Below are positions 7,865 through 16,192 of a stretch of DNA of 64,000 nt, in pieces. How positions within the stretch are numbered: position 1 is the first letter of the stretch; every line of letters starts with the position of its first letter. Source of the DNA: Agrobacterium cucumeris (GTDB taxonomy: Bacteria; Pseudomonadota; Alphaproteobacteria; Rhizobiales; Rhizobiaceae); the NCBI RefSeq assembly GCF_030036535.1, contig NZ_CP080388.1, forward strand, positions 1,669,001 to 1,733,000, given 5' to 3'. The notes beneath the pieces are model-generated. The model searched no databases. It saw only the letters and a program-made list of their open reading frames with translations, and had not been told where the DNA came from. The position numbers and the translations under genes are program-made.

Positions 7865-8908
7865 TTACATCTTCGGGGCGACGCTGGCGCGCCAGAGATT
7901 GACCAGCTTGCCGGCGGCCTGGGTCCAGACGGCGGCATTGATCGGGCGGGCCTTGGCATATTGTTCCGAAGGCAGCAGGCGTTCCTTCGCCTCGGCCGGC
8001 AGGGTGATGCGGTCGACGCGGATCGGACGGGCATAACCATTGGCCAGGTTGATCTGGCCGGCATCGCTGAGGATATATTCGCGCGCCAGCTTGGCGGCAT
8101 TGGGCTGCTTGGAGAATTTGTTGATGATGGTGGCGTAACCGCTGGTCACAGAACCGTCAGAGGGGATGACGACCTTGAACTTCTCGCGGCCAACCACATC
8201 GCGGTAGTTGAGGGCATTGAAGTCCCACATCGGCGCGACCTGGATTTCGCCCTTTTCCATCGTGGCCGGGTTTGCGCCATTGGCCAGCAGGCGGCCTTTT
8301 TCCGCAAGCTTGGCGAAGAGGTCGACGCCCGGCTGGAGATTTTCCTCACCGCCGCCCATGGCGATGGCGGCAGCCAGCACGGCGGCATTGTCCTGTGCAC
8401 CGGAACCGACATTGCCGAGCGAGACCTTGTAGTCGCCCTTCAGCAGATCAGCCCAGGAAGCGGGCGGGTTCTTGACATCGGCGGAGATCAGGAAGGCGAT
8501 GGTGCCGGTGTAACCGATGACCCAATGGCCGTCCTTGTCCTTGGCCCAGTCGGGGATCTGGTCCCAGGTCGTGGTCTTGTAGGGCTGGGTGACGCCGCGG
8601 GCGACAGCGATCGGGCCGAATTCGAGACCGACATCGCCGATATCAGCCGTCGCATTGGCGCCTTCATTGGCGAACTTGGCGATTTCCTCGCCGCTGCTCA
8701 TGTCCGTATCGGCGTGTTTCAGGCCGTATTTTTCGGTCAGCTGGTTCCAGGTGTCCTTCCAGTTCGCCCAGCCGTCCGGCATGCCGACGCTATAGATGGC
8801 GCCTTCTTTGCGGGCGGCCGCTTCAAGGGCAGGAACGTCCTGTGCCTGGGCGGTGAGGGGAAGGGAAAAAACGGTGAGAAGGGAAAGGGAGAGGATGGAA
8901 TTTTTCAC
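7865..8908 (-). CDS. Periplasmic substrate-binding protein of the ABC importer
   Basis: A 347-residue extracellular solute-binding protein (family 1, ferric/2-aminoethylphosphonate/polyamine type). The N-terminus MKNSILSLSLLTVFSLPL is a Sec signal peptide with cleavage expected after AQA (about residue 22). The mature protein begins with the typical EAAARKEGAIYSVGMPD strand and is a two-lobed binding fold. It is the first gene of the five-gene operon. A perfect 12-bp palindrome just upstream (8922-8933) matches GntR/UTRA PhnF/PhnR-type operators. The ligand is inferred to be a phosphonate or organophosphate, but iron or polyamine binding cannot be ruled out. Confidence 0.85.
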   Translation of the reverse strand: MKNSILSLSLLTVFSLPLTAQAQDVPALEAAARKEGAIYSVGMPDGWANWKDTWNQLTEKYGLKHADTDMSSGEEIAKFANEGANATADIGDVGLEFGPIAVARGVTQPYKTTTWDQIPDWAKDKDGHWVIGYTGTIAFLISADVKNPPASWADLLKGDYKVSLGNVGSGAQDNAAVLAAAIAMGGGEENLQPGVDLFAKLAEKGRLLANGANPATMEKGEIQVAPMWDFNALNYRDVVGREKFKVVIPSDGSVTSGYATIINKFSKQPNAAKLAREYILSDAGQINLANGYARPIRVDRITLPAEAKERLLPSEQYAKARPINAAVWTQAAGKLVNLWRASVAPKM

Positions 8909-8921
8909 GGGGCTTGCTCCT

Positions 8922-8933
8922 TGGTCTAGACCA
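8922..8933. promoter_or_regulatory. PhnF/PhnR-type GntR operator TGGTCTAGACCA
   Basis: A perfect 12-bp palindrome, 13 bases before the binding-protein start and in front of the divergent GntR gene. It closely resembles the TGGTnTAnACCA sites known for PhnF/PhnR-like regulators of phosphonate uptake. Its closeness to the start codon suits repression. Confidence 0.75.
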
Positions 8934-9034
8934 GTTGTATGCTCATTATCGGTTCGCTATGACAGGCCAATGACGTTTTCGGCGCGGACATGACGCGCCC
9001 GTTATTTTTTGAGTTCCATCGAATGAGGGCGGCA

Positions 9035-9796
9035 ATGCCAGCCAGAGAAACGACAGGCGGCAACCGCGATATCGAAGCCGGCCGGCGCGGCGGGCTGGAA
9101 CAGCAATTGCGCCTGGCCATTGCCGCAGGCGAGGTGGTGAAGCATGGCCGGCTTCTCTCCGAGAGACAATTGATCGCGAAATACGCCACCACGCGCATCA
9201 CCCTGCGCGAGGCGCTTTTCCACCTCGAGATCGACGGCCTGATCTTTCGCGAAAGCCGGCGTGGCTGGTTCGTTTCCGGACCGCGCCTGATTTACAGCCC
9301 CCTGCACCGTTCCCACTTCCACCGCATGGCCGCGGAGCAGGGGCGCTCCGCCGAAACCCTGCTGGTGGAGGCCGAGGCTGCAGCGCTGCCCGAAGAGCTT
9401 GCGCCCCTCATGCGCTGCGCGCCGGGAACGCCGTTCTGGCGCATCCGCAGAAAGCGCAGCATCGACGGACGGCTGGTGCTTTTCGTCGAACACTATCTTT
9501 CGATGGAGATTTTCCCCGATATCGTGCAGCACGACCTCACCCGGTCACTCACGACGATCTATCAGGATACTTATGCCGTCACCTATGGTCCGGCCTATTT
9601 CGAAATCAATCCGGTCGCGTTGCGGGGATATCCGGCTCATCATCTCGGTTGCAGCGAAGGGGCTTACGGCCTGAAAATCACGCGCGTCAATCAGGACCAG
9701 CATGGCCGCATCATCGATTGCGATCTCGAATATTGGCGCCATGACGCCATATCGGTGCGGGTCGAAACCGGCCAGCCGGCGCAGCCTGCCGGCTGA
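9035..9796 (+). CDS. GntR family regulator with UTRA domain, PhnF/PhnR-like
   Basis: A 253-residue repressor of the HutC/PhnF subfamily. The winged helix is at about residues 15-85 (GRLLSERQLIAKYATTRITL, then GLIFRESRRGWFVS) and the UTRA ligand domain from about 95 to 240. The ATG at 9035 follows GAGGG by five bases and is favoured; in-frame ATGs at 8990 and 9023 have no good ribosome site. The gene is divergent from the ABC/phosphatase operon across TGGTCTAGACCA. It is expected to bind that palindrome and to be released by a phosphonate or phosphorylated ligand. Confidence 0.83.
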   Translation: MPARETTGGNRDIEAGRRGGLEQQLRLAIAAGEVVKHGRLLSERQLIAKYATTRITLREALFHLEIDGLIFRESRRGWFVSGPRLIYSPLHRSHFHRMAAEQGRSAETLLVEAEAAALPEELAPLMRCAPGTPFWRIRRKRSIDGRLVLFVEHYLSMEIFPDIVQHDLTRSLTTIYQDTYAVTYGPAYFEINPVALRGYPAHHLGCSEGAYGLKITRVNQDQHGRIIDCDLEYWRHDAISVRVETGQPAQPAG

Positions 9797-9809
9797 AGCT
9801 CGAATATCT

Positions 9810-10841
9810 TCAGGATTGCGGCAGGAGCACGCCGACGGCGAATTCCTCGTCCGTCGCGACGTGGCCAATCTGCGTCTTGCGATATTCGCTGGGGCTGAAA
9901 CCCCGCTCGGCCCGCAAGGTGCGCGAAAGATGTGGCGCGTCGCAAAAACCGGTGGCAAGCGCGATCTGGGTGATCGTGTCTTCCGTTTTGCGTAACAGGG
10001 AAAGCGCGCGGTCCAGCCGCAGTTCGAGATAGACTTTCGATGGCGTCGCCTTCAGGTCACCAAGAAAACGCCGTTCGAGGCTGCGACGGCCAAGACCGAG
10101 GTCGCGGGCAAGTTCCAGCACGGTTCTCGGCACTTCGATATTCTGCTGCATGCGCAGGATCGCCTTTTTGACCAGCGGGTCCGTGGCTCTGCGTGCGCTC
10201 TGCTGGCCGGGCTGGGGTTTTTCGCCGCTCAGTGCGCTGTCGATCATCATGATGTTGAGGCTCTTGATGGCGGCGGACTGGCCGACATGGCGCTCCACCA
10301 GGAAGGCCGCCAGATGTGCGGAGCCGTGGCCGCCCGAACAGGTCAGCCGGTCGCGATCGATAACGAAAATCTGGTCGGAGACCATCTGCACCGTGTCGAA
10401 ACGGTCGAGAAAATCCTGATGGTGGAACCAGCTCACGCAGCAGCGATAACCATCAAGCAGGCCCGCTTCGTGCAGAATGAAAACGCCGGTGCAGAGCCCG
10501 ATAATGGGAGTGCCGGCCGCTGCACGCTGTTTGAGGAACCGCAGCGCTTCCGGCGGCAGGGCGCTGTGATCGCTGATCAAGCCGCCGGCAACGACGATAT
10601 AGTCGTAATGCCCGGCGTCGATCAGCCGCGTGTCGGGCTGCACCTTCACACCGCAGCTCGATTGAACGCTGCCCATGGTTGCCGACAGCACCGACCATTC
10701 GCAGAGAATTGGGCGCGAGCGATCGGCCTCGTCGGCGGCAAGGCGTAGCACATCGACGAAATTTGCGAAGGCCGACAATGTGAAACGGTCGGCAAGCAGG
10801 AAAGCGACGCTGAGGCGTTTCTTGGCGCGGTGAGAGGTCAT
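9810..10841 (-). CDS. GlxA/GbdR-like AraC regulator with DJ-1/PfpI domain
   Basis: A 343-residue regulator. Residues about 8-180 form a class I glutamine-amidotransferase-like (DJ-1/PfpI) domain with the nucleophile-elbow sequence GLCTGVF, and residues about 230-330 form the AraC double helix-turn-helix (VLELARDLGLGRRSLERRF and ATGFCDAPHLSRTLRAERGF). This architecture is that of GbdR, the activator of glycine-betaine, dimethylglycine and sarcosine catabolism. The gene is divergent from soxBDAG, which agrees. The ATG at 10841 is favoured; an upstream ATG at 10856 would overlap the direct repeat that probably serves as its binding site. Confidence 0.85.
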   Translation of the reverse strand: MTSHRAKKRLSVAFLLADRFTLSAFANFVDVLRLAADEADRSRPILCEWSVLSATMGSVQSSCGVKVQPDTRLIDAGHYDYIVVAGGLISDHSALPPEALRFLKQRAAAGTPIIGLCTGVFILHEAGLLDGYRCCVSWFHHQDFLDRFDTVQMVSDQIFVIDRDRLTCSGGHGSAHLAAFLVERHVGQSAAIKSLNIMMIDSALSGEKPQPGQQSARRATDPLVKKAILRMQQNIEVPRTVLELARDLGLGRRSLERRFLGDLKATPSKVYLELRLDRALSLLRKTEDTITQIALATGFCDAPHLSRTLRAERGFSPSEYRKTQIGHVATDEEFAVGVLLPQS

Positions 10842-10843
10842 GG

Positions 10844-10900
10844 CGCAAATATTCATGCAAAGAGACGCGATTGTCCAGCCGCCGCAACGCAAATCTTCAT
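10844..10900. promoter_or_regulatory. Direct repeats CGCAAATnTTCAT, candidate GbdR-type binding sites
   Basis: CGCAAATATTCAT (10844-10856) and CGCAAATCTTCAT (10888-10900) differ at one base and are spaced exactly 44 bases apart, about four helical turns. They lie between the GlxA/GbdR-like gene and soxB. AraC-family activators bind direct repeats in phase, so these are the best candidates for the sox operon activator site. Confidence 0.55.
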
Positions 10901-10941
10901 AGCTTTTGCGACACGAGATTTTTCAACCATCGGGTCCGCTC

Positions 10942-12195
10942 ATGACGCGTTTTAATGCTTTCAATCTTTTGAAGAACGCCCTGACCGGCCACAAGAACTG
11001 GGACGAGCAATGGCCGGACAGCCAGCCGAAGGCCGAATATGACGTGGTCATCGTCGGCGCTGGCGGCCATGGTCTGGGCGCTGCCTATTATCTCGCCAGC
11101 CAGCACGGCATCACCAATGTCGCCGTCATCGACAAGGGCTGGCTCGGCGGCGGCAATACCGGCCGCAACACCACCATCATCCGCTCCAACTATCTCTATG
11201 ACGAAAGCGCCCGGCTTTATGATCACGCCGTCGATCTGTGGGAGAATTTGAGCCAGGAACTGAACTACAACGTCATGTATTCGAAGCGCGGCGTGCTGAT
11301 GCTCGCCCATAACGTTCACGACGTGCAGAGCTTCAAGCGTCACATTCATTCCAACCGCTTGAACGGCGTCGATAATCGCTGGCTCACGACTGAGGAATGC
11401 AAGGAATATTGCCCGCCGCTCAGTATTTCCCCCAACGCCCGTTATCCGATCATGGGCGGTGCGTTGCAGGAACGGGCCGGCACGGCGCGCCATGATGCGG
11501 TCGCCTGGGGTTATGCGCGTGGTGCCGCTGCCCGCGGCGTCGATATCATCCAGAATTGCCCCGTTACTGCCATTCGCCGCAATGCCGATGGCTCCGTTGC
11601 TGGTGTCGAAACGGCGCGTGGCTTCATCAAGGCAAAGAAGGTCGCAGTTTCCGCTGCCGGCCATACATCCGTTGTGATGGACACAGCCGGTGTGCGCCTG
11701 CCGCTCGAAAGCTATCCGCTCCAGGCACTGGTGTCGGAACCGATCAAGCCGATCTTCCCCTGCGTGGTCATGTCCAACGCCGTCCATGCCTATATCAGCC
11801 AGTCCGACAAGGGTGAGCTGGTGATTGGTTCGGGTACGGACCAGTATACCTCCTATTCGCAGCGCGGCGGCCTGCCGCTGATTGAGCATACCATCGCGGC
11901 CATTGTCGAAATCTTCCCGATCTTCAACCGCATGCGCATGCTGCGCAAATGGGGCGGCATTGTCGATGTGACGCCGGATCGTTCGGCCATTCTCGGCAAG
12001 ACGCCCGTGGCCGGTCTTTACGTCAATTGCGGCTGGGGCACGGGCGGCTTCAAGGCGACGCCAGGCGCTGCCCACACCTTCGCCTGGACCATCGCCAAAA
12101 ATGAACCGCACCCTATCAACGCGCCGTTTACGCTGGAACGTTTCCGTTCCGGCCGCCTGATCGACGAGGCCGCCGCCGCCGCCGTGGCGCATTAA
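10942..12195 (+). CDS. soxB: Sarcosine oxidase beta subunit
   Basis: A 417-residue subunit of heterotetrameric sarcosine oxidase. The enzyme demethylates sarcosine to glycine and passes the methyl carbon to tetrahydrofolate. FAD binding is shown by DVVIVGAGGHGLG (residues 34-46). The expected covalent FMN histidine is H184 in the ARHDAVAWGYARG stretch. The start at 10942 gives the usual SoxB N-terminus (MTRFNAFNLLKNAL); the in-frame TTG at 10906 is less likely. First gene of soxBDAG-purU, divergent from a GbdR-like regulator. An intergenic palindrome separates it from soxD. Confidence 0.93.
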   Translation: MTRFNAFNLLKNALTGHKNWDEQWPDSQPKAEYDVVIVGAGGHGLGAAYYLASQHGITNVAVIDKGWLGGGNTGRNTTIIRSNYLYDESARLYDHAVDLWENLSQELNYNVMYSKRGVLMLAHNVHDVQSFKRHIHSNRLNGVDNRWLTTEECKEYCPPLSISPNARYPIMGGALQERAGTARHDAVAWGYARGAAARGVDIIQNCPVTAIRRNADGSVAGVETARGFIKAKKVAVSAAGHTSVVMDTAGVRLPLESYPLQALVSEPIKPIFPCVVMSNAVHAYISQSDKGELVIGSGTDQYTSYSQRGGLPLIEHTIAAIVEIFPIFNRMRMLRKWGGIVDVTPDRSAILGKTPVAGLYVNCGWGTGGFKATPGAAHTFAWTIAKNEPHPINAPFTLERFRSGRLIDEAAAAAVAH

Positions 12196-12200
12196 TTCAC

Positions 12201-12245
12201 GCATTTTCCGGACGTAAAACCGCTTCGCACTTTTACTGGAAATGC
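12201..12245. repeat. Intercistronic palindromic element (rhizobial REP-like)
   Basis: A 45-base imperfect palindrome begins GCATTTTCCGGACGTAAAAC and ends CTTTTACTGGAAATGC. The ends pair (GCATTT with AAATGC) and so do GTAAAA and TTTTAC around CCGCTTCGCAC. From memory, almost the same sequence recurs between genes across Rhizobium and Agrobacterium chromosomes. Here it sits between soxB and soxD, inside an operon, where it would fold in the mRNA. Confidence 0.55.
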
Positions 12246-12260
12246 TCTGAGGATACGACG

Positions 12261-12581
12261 ATGCTTTTGATCCGCTGCCCCTATTGCAACGAAACGCTGC
12301 CGGAAGCCGAATTCACCTATGCCGGACAGGCCCATGTCGTCCGCGCCACCGACCCGTCGTCGCAGAGTGATGAACAATGGGAGGAATTCCTGTTCATCCG
12401 CGAAAACGTCAAGGGTCCGCATTTCGAGCGCTGGCGGCATCTGCATGGCTGCGGCCGCTTCTTTAATGCCGTGCGCGATACGGTGAGCGACCGGTTCCTT
12501 ACGACCTATCGCGCGGGTGAACCACGTCCTGAACTGTCTGCCCTGACACGCGCACCAGTAAGCTCCGAGGTGTCGAAATGA
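12261..12581 (+). CDS. soxD: Sarcosine oxidase delta subunit
   Basis: A 106-residue zinc-binding subunit. C6 and C9 (RCPYC) and H60/C64 (WRHLHGCGRF) are the expected zinc ligands. The length and the acidic SDEQWEEFLFIR core are typical for SoxD. It bridges the other subunits and does no redox chemistry. Its stop overlaps the start of soxA by 4 bases, so the two are translationally coupled. Confidence 0.93.
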   Translation: MLLIRCPYCNETLPEAEFTYAGQAHVVRATDPSSQSDEQWEEFLFIRENVKGPHFERWRHLHGCGRFFNAVRDTVSDRFLTTYRAGEPRPELSALTRAPVSSEVSK

Positions 12582-15568
12582 ATTCCTATCGCGTTTCCGG
12601 CCGTGGCCGCGTGGATGCCGCCCGCTCGGTAAGCTTTACCTTCGATGGCAAGACCTATCGCGGCGTGAAGGGCGATACCGTCGCCTCGGCACTTTTGGCC
12701 AATGGCGTGCATCTTATGGGCCGCTCGTTCAAATACCACCGCCCGCGCGGCCCGGTTGCGGCGGGTTCCGAGGAGCCGAATGCGCTGATCGGCACCCGAC
12801 GCGGCGCCGGCCGGTTCGAGCCTAACACCCGCGCTACGGTGCAGGAAATCTGGAACGGGCTGGAAACCACCTCGCAGAACAAATATCCGAGCCTGAAATT
12901 CGATATCGGCGCAGTCAACGACATGGCCTACATGCTGTTTTCGGCCGGCTTCTATTACAAGACCTTCATGTGGCCGAAGAGCTTCTGGAACAAGGTCTAT
13001 GAACCCTTCATCCGCGCAGCGGCTGGTCTCGGCGTTTCGCCGACGGAGGAAGACCCCGACACCTATGCCTCGCGCAACCTGCATTGCGATGTACTGATCG
13101 TCGGCGCTGGTCCTGCCGGCCTCGCTGCGGCGCGTGCGGCGGCGGTCGATGGTCTGAAGGTCGTGCTGGTTGATGAAAATGCCGAGGCCGGCGGCACGCT
13201 GCTGTCCGAGCCGCAGGCAAAGATCGACGGCAGGCCCGCATGGACCTGGCTTGCGGATGAGTTGAAGGCGCTGAAGGAGCGCGGCGTCAGGGTCATGACC
13301 CGCACCACGGCCATTGCCTATTACCACCAGAACATGATCGGCCTCTGCGAAAAGCTGACCGACCATCTGGAAACCGTACCAAAGGACATGCCCCGCGAGC
13401 GCCTTTGGCGGGTCAGGGCACGTCAGGTGGTGCTGGCGCAGGGCGCGCTGGAAAAGCCGCTGGTCTTCCACGGCAACGACCGTCCGGGCGTGATGCTTGC
13501 AGGTGCTGCCCAGACCTATCTCAACCGCTATGGCGTCAAGGTCGGCAATAGCCCGGTGGTGGTGACGAGCCATGACAGCGCCTGGTATGCGGCCTTCGAT
13601 CTTCACGGCGCGGGCGCACGCGTTCAGGCGATTATCGATACCCGCGCGACGGTGCGGGAAGAGCTGGTGAATGAGGCACGGGCGCTTGGCATTCCGGTCA
13701 AGCTGTCGCATACGGTGACGGCGACCTCCGGGCGGCTGCGGGTCAAGTCGGTTCGCGTCAACCCGGTCAAGGGGGCGATGGTCGGCGCGGGACAGGAGAT
13801 CGCCTGCGATGCGGTGCTGATGTCCGGCGGCTGGACGCCGTCGCTGCATCTGTTTTCCCACACGCAGGGCAAGCTCGCCTGGGATGACGAACGGACCACC
13901 TTCCTGCCTGCCCTCACCAATGAGGATTGCGTGATCGCCGGGGCCGGACGCGGGCTGTGGGGCATCGATGCGGTGCTTAAGGACGGTGCGGAGCGCGGGC
14001 GTGAAGTCGCCACAGCACTCGGCAAGGCCGCCAATACCGCCGGCCATGCGGTGGAACATGATCGCACCGGCAGCGGTGTGTCGCACACCGAACTTCCGAG
14101 CGACCGCGATGCCGGCAAGGCCAAGGCCTTCGTCGATTACCAGAACGACGTGACCGCCAAGGATCTGAGGCTCGCCGTGCGCGAGGGCATGCGCTCCATC
14201 GAGCATGTAAAGCGTTATACGACTAACGGCATGGCCACTGATCAGGGCAAGATGTCCAATATCAATGGCCTCAACATTGCGGCCGAAGCGCTTGGCAAAC
14301 CCCAGCCGCAGGTGGGTCTCACCACCTTCCGCCCGCCCTATACGCCGACGACCTTCGGAGCCTTCGCCGGTTATCACCGTGGCAGGCATTTCGAGGTGAC
14401 GCGCAAGACGCAGATCGACGGTTGGGCGGAGGCCCATGGCGCGGTTTACGAGCCGGTCGGACAATGGCGTCGCGCCTGGTATTTCCCCAAACCGGGCGAA
14501 GACATGGATGCGGCGGTCGGCCGCGAATGCCGGGCGGTGCGCCAGAGCGTGGGCATTTTCGATGCCTCGACGCTCGGCAAGATCGAAGTTGTCGGGCCGG
14601 ATGCGGTCGAATTCATGAACCGCATGTATACCAATCCGTGGTCGAAGCTCGCCCCCGGCCGCTGCCGTTACGGCCTGCTGCTCGGCGATGACGGCTTCAT
14701 TCGTGATGACGGCGTCATCGGCCGTATGACCGAAGACCGCTTCCACGTCACCACCACGACAGGCGGTGCCGCCCGGGTGCTGAACATGATGGAGGATTAC
14801 CTCCAGACGGAATGGCCCGATCTCAATGTCTGGCTCACCTCCACCACCGAGCAATGGTCCACCATCGCGCTGAACGGCCCGAATGCGGCAAAGCTGCTTG
14901 CGCCGCTGGTGGAAGGTGTGGAACTCACGGAAGAGGCTTTCCCGCATATGTCCTGCGTGGAATGCACGGTGGCCGGCATGCCGGCGCGGCTGTTCCGGGT
15001 GAGCTTCACCGGCGAGATCGGCTTCGAAGTCAACGTGCCGGCGCGCCTCGGCCGCCAGTTGTGGGAAACATTGTGGGAAGCCGGTCAGCAATACGGCATC
15101 ACCGCTTACGGCACTGAAACCATGCACGTGCTGCGCGCCGAAAAGGGTTACATCATCGTCGGTCAGGATACCGACGGGACTGTCACGCCCTATGATGCGG
15201 CGATGGGCTGGGCCGTGGGCAAGGCGAAGCCTGATTTCGTCGGCAAGCGCGGTCTTGCCCGCCCCGATCTTGTCGCCAAGGGCCGCCGCCACCTCGTTGG
15301 CCTTCTGACTGAAGACCGCTCGAAGCTGGAGGAGGGGGCGCAGATCGTCTTCGACCCGAAACAGCCGATCCCGATGAAAATGGTGGGGCATGTGACCTCC
15401 TCCTACCATTCGGATGCGGTCGGTCAGCCGATTGCGCTGGCGCTGGTCGAGGGTGGTCATGAGCGGATGGGCGAGACCGTCTATATCCCGATGCTGGACC
15501 GCACCATTGCTGCGAAAATCACCGGGATGGTGTTTGTCGATCCCGAAAACACCCGCCTGAAGATTTGA
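12578..15568 (+). CDS. soxA: Sarcosine oxidase alpha subunit
   Basis: A 996-residue subunit, the usual size. Order of domains: an N-terminal 2Fe-2S-ferredoxin-like fold (residues about 10-95, with GRSFKYHRPRG), an NAD-binding two-dinucleotide oxidoreductase core (about 168-520; VLIVGAGPAGLAAARAA), and a C-terminal aminomethyltransferase/GcvT-like folate domain (about 600-990). It holds NAD and the tetrahydrofolate site where formaldehyde is captured as 5,10-methylene-THF. It overlaps soxD and is followed after 13 bases by soxG. Confidence 0.95.
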   Translation: MNSYRVSGRGRVDAARSVSFTFDGKTYRGVKGDTVASALLANGVHLMGRSFKYHRPRGPVAAGSEEPNALIGTRRGAGRFEPNTRATVQEIWNGLETTSQNKYPSLKFDIGAVNDMAYMLFSAGFYYKTFMWPKSFWNKVYEPFIRAAAGLGVSPTEEDPDTYASRNLHCDVLIVGAGPAGLAAARAAAVDGLKVVLVDENAEAGGTLLSEPQAKIDGRPAWTWLADELKALKERGVRVMTRTTAIAYYHQNMIGLCEKLTDHLETVPKDMPRERLWRVRARQVVLAQGALEKPLVFHGNDRPGVMLAGAAQTYLNRYGVKVGNSPVVVTSHDSAWYAAFDLHGAGARVQAIIDTRATVREELVNEARALGIPVKLSHTVTATSGRLRVKSVRVNPVKGAMVGAGQEIACDAVLMSGGWTPSLHLFSHTQGKLAWDDERTTFLPALTNEDCVIAGAGRGLWGIDAVLKDGAERGREVATALGKAANTAGHAVEHDRTGSGVSHTELPSDRDAGKAKAFVDYQNDVTAKDLRLAVREGMRSIEHVKRYTTNGMATDQGKMSNINGLNIAAEALGKPQPQVGLTTFRPPYTPTTFGAFAGYHRGRHFEVTRKTQIDGWAEAHGAVYEPVGQWRRAWYFPKPGEDMDAAVGRECRAVRQSVGIFDASTLGKIEVVGPDAVEFMNRMYTNPWSKLAPGRCRYGLLLGDDGFIRDDGVIGRMTEDRFHVTTTTGGAARVLNMMEDYLQTEWPDLNVWLTSTTEQWSTIALNGPNAAKLLAPLVEGVELTEEAFPHMSCVECTVAGMPARLFRVSFTGEIGFEVNVPARLGRQLWETLWEAGQQYGITAYGTETMHVLRAEKGYIIVGQDTDGTVTPYDAAMGWAVGKAKPDFVGKRGLARPDLVAKGRRHLVGLLTEDRSKLEEGAQIVFDPKQPIPMKMVGHVTSSYHSDAVGQPIALALVEGGHERMGETVYIPMLDRTIAAKITGMVFVDPENTRLKI

Positions 15569-15581
15569 CCCGGAGATGACA

Positions 15582-16136
15582 ATGAACATGCGTGTTTCCT
15601 CCCCCATTTCCGGCACTTTGGCCGAGAGCAAGGCGGCGCGGGTCAGCATCCTGCCGGCGCAGGCGCGGCTGTCGCTGCGCGCCCGTGGTGATGTCGCGTC
15701 ACTCAGCGCGGCACTTGGCCTCATCCTGCCCGAGCGGATAGGCGCCCGCGCCTCCGCTGGCGAAAGGCAGGCCGTGCGCCTTGGTCCCGATGAATGGACG
15801 ATCCTTGTCCCTGCCGGTGAAGTCGGCGAATTGATCGCGGCCTGCGCCGGCGTTTATGCCGGCCATCCGCACAGCCTCGTCGATATTTCCGGTCGGGAAG
15901 TGACGTTGCTGATCGAGGGGCCGCGGGCCGCTGAACTTCTGACGCTTGGCTGCGCCCGCGATATTGACACGATTGCGGTGGGCGAAGCCCGCCGGACGAT
16001 TTTCGACGGCGTGACCGTGGTGCTCTGGCGCGATGCGGAAGACCGTTTTCGAATGGATATCTGGAACAGTTTCCTGCCGCATCTTGGCCATTTGCTTGAA
16101 ACCGGCTGCAGGGAACTTGCCGCTGAAATCGCCTGA
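15582..16136 (+). CDS. soxG: Sarcosine oxidase gamma subunit
   Basis: A 184-residue subunit with a GcvT-like fold (VRLGPDEWTILVP, SLVDISGREVTLLIEGP). The ATG at 15582 is preferred to 15576 because CGGAG (15571-15575) directly abuts the first ATG but is well spaced from the second. Fourth gene of the sox operon; it completes the heterotetramer. Function beyond structural assembly is not shown by motifs. Confidence 0.9.
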   Translation: MNMRVSSPISGTLAESKAARVSILPAQARLSLRARGDVASLSAALGLILPERIGARASAGERQAVRLGPDEWTILVPAGEVGELIAACAGVYAGHPHSLVDISGREVTLLIEGPRAAELLTLGCARDIDTIAVGEARRTIFDGVTVVLWRDAEDRFRMDIWNSFLPHLGHLLETGCRELAAEIA

Positions 16137-16192
16137 ACTCGCCACGGTTTCAAAACTGTCCGAGTGCTGATCCATCAAGGGGGAGCAGGATT

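Noticed and set aside
10897..12204. 435-codon minus-strand frame opposite soxB
   Set aside because: Antisense shadow of soxB with no recognisable domain.
12506..15724. 1072-codon open frame on the minus strand opposite soxA
   Set aside because: It mirrors soxA, a complete recognisable gene. Its translation is rich in His, Arg and Gly with no domain, as expected for an antisense frame of high-GC coding DNA.
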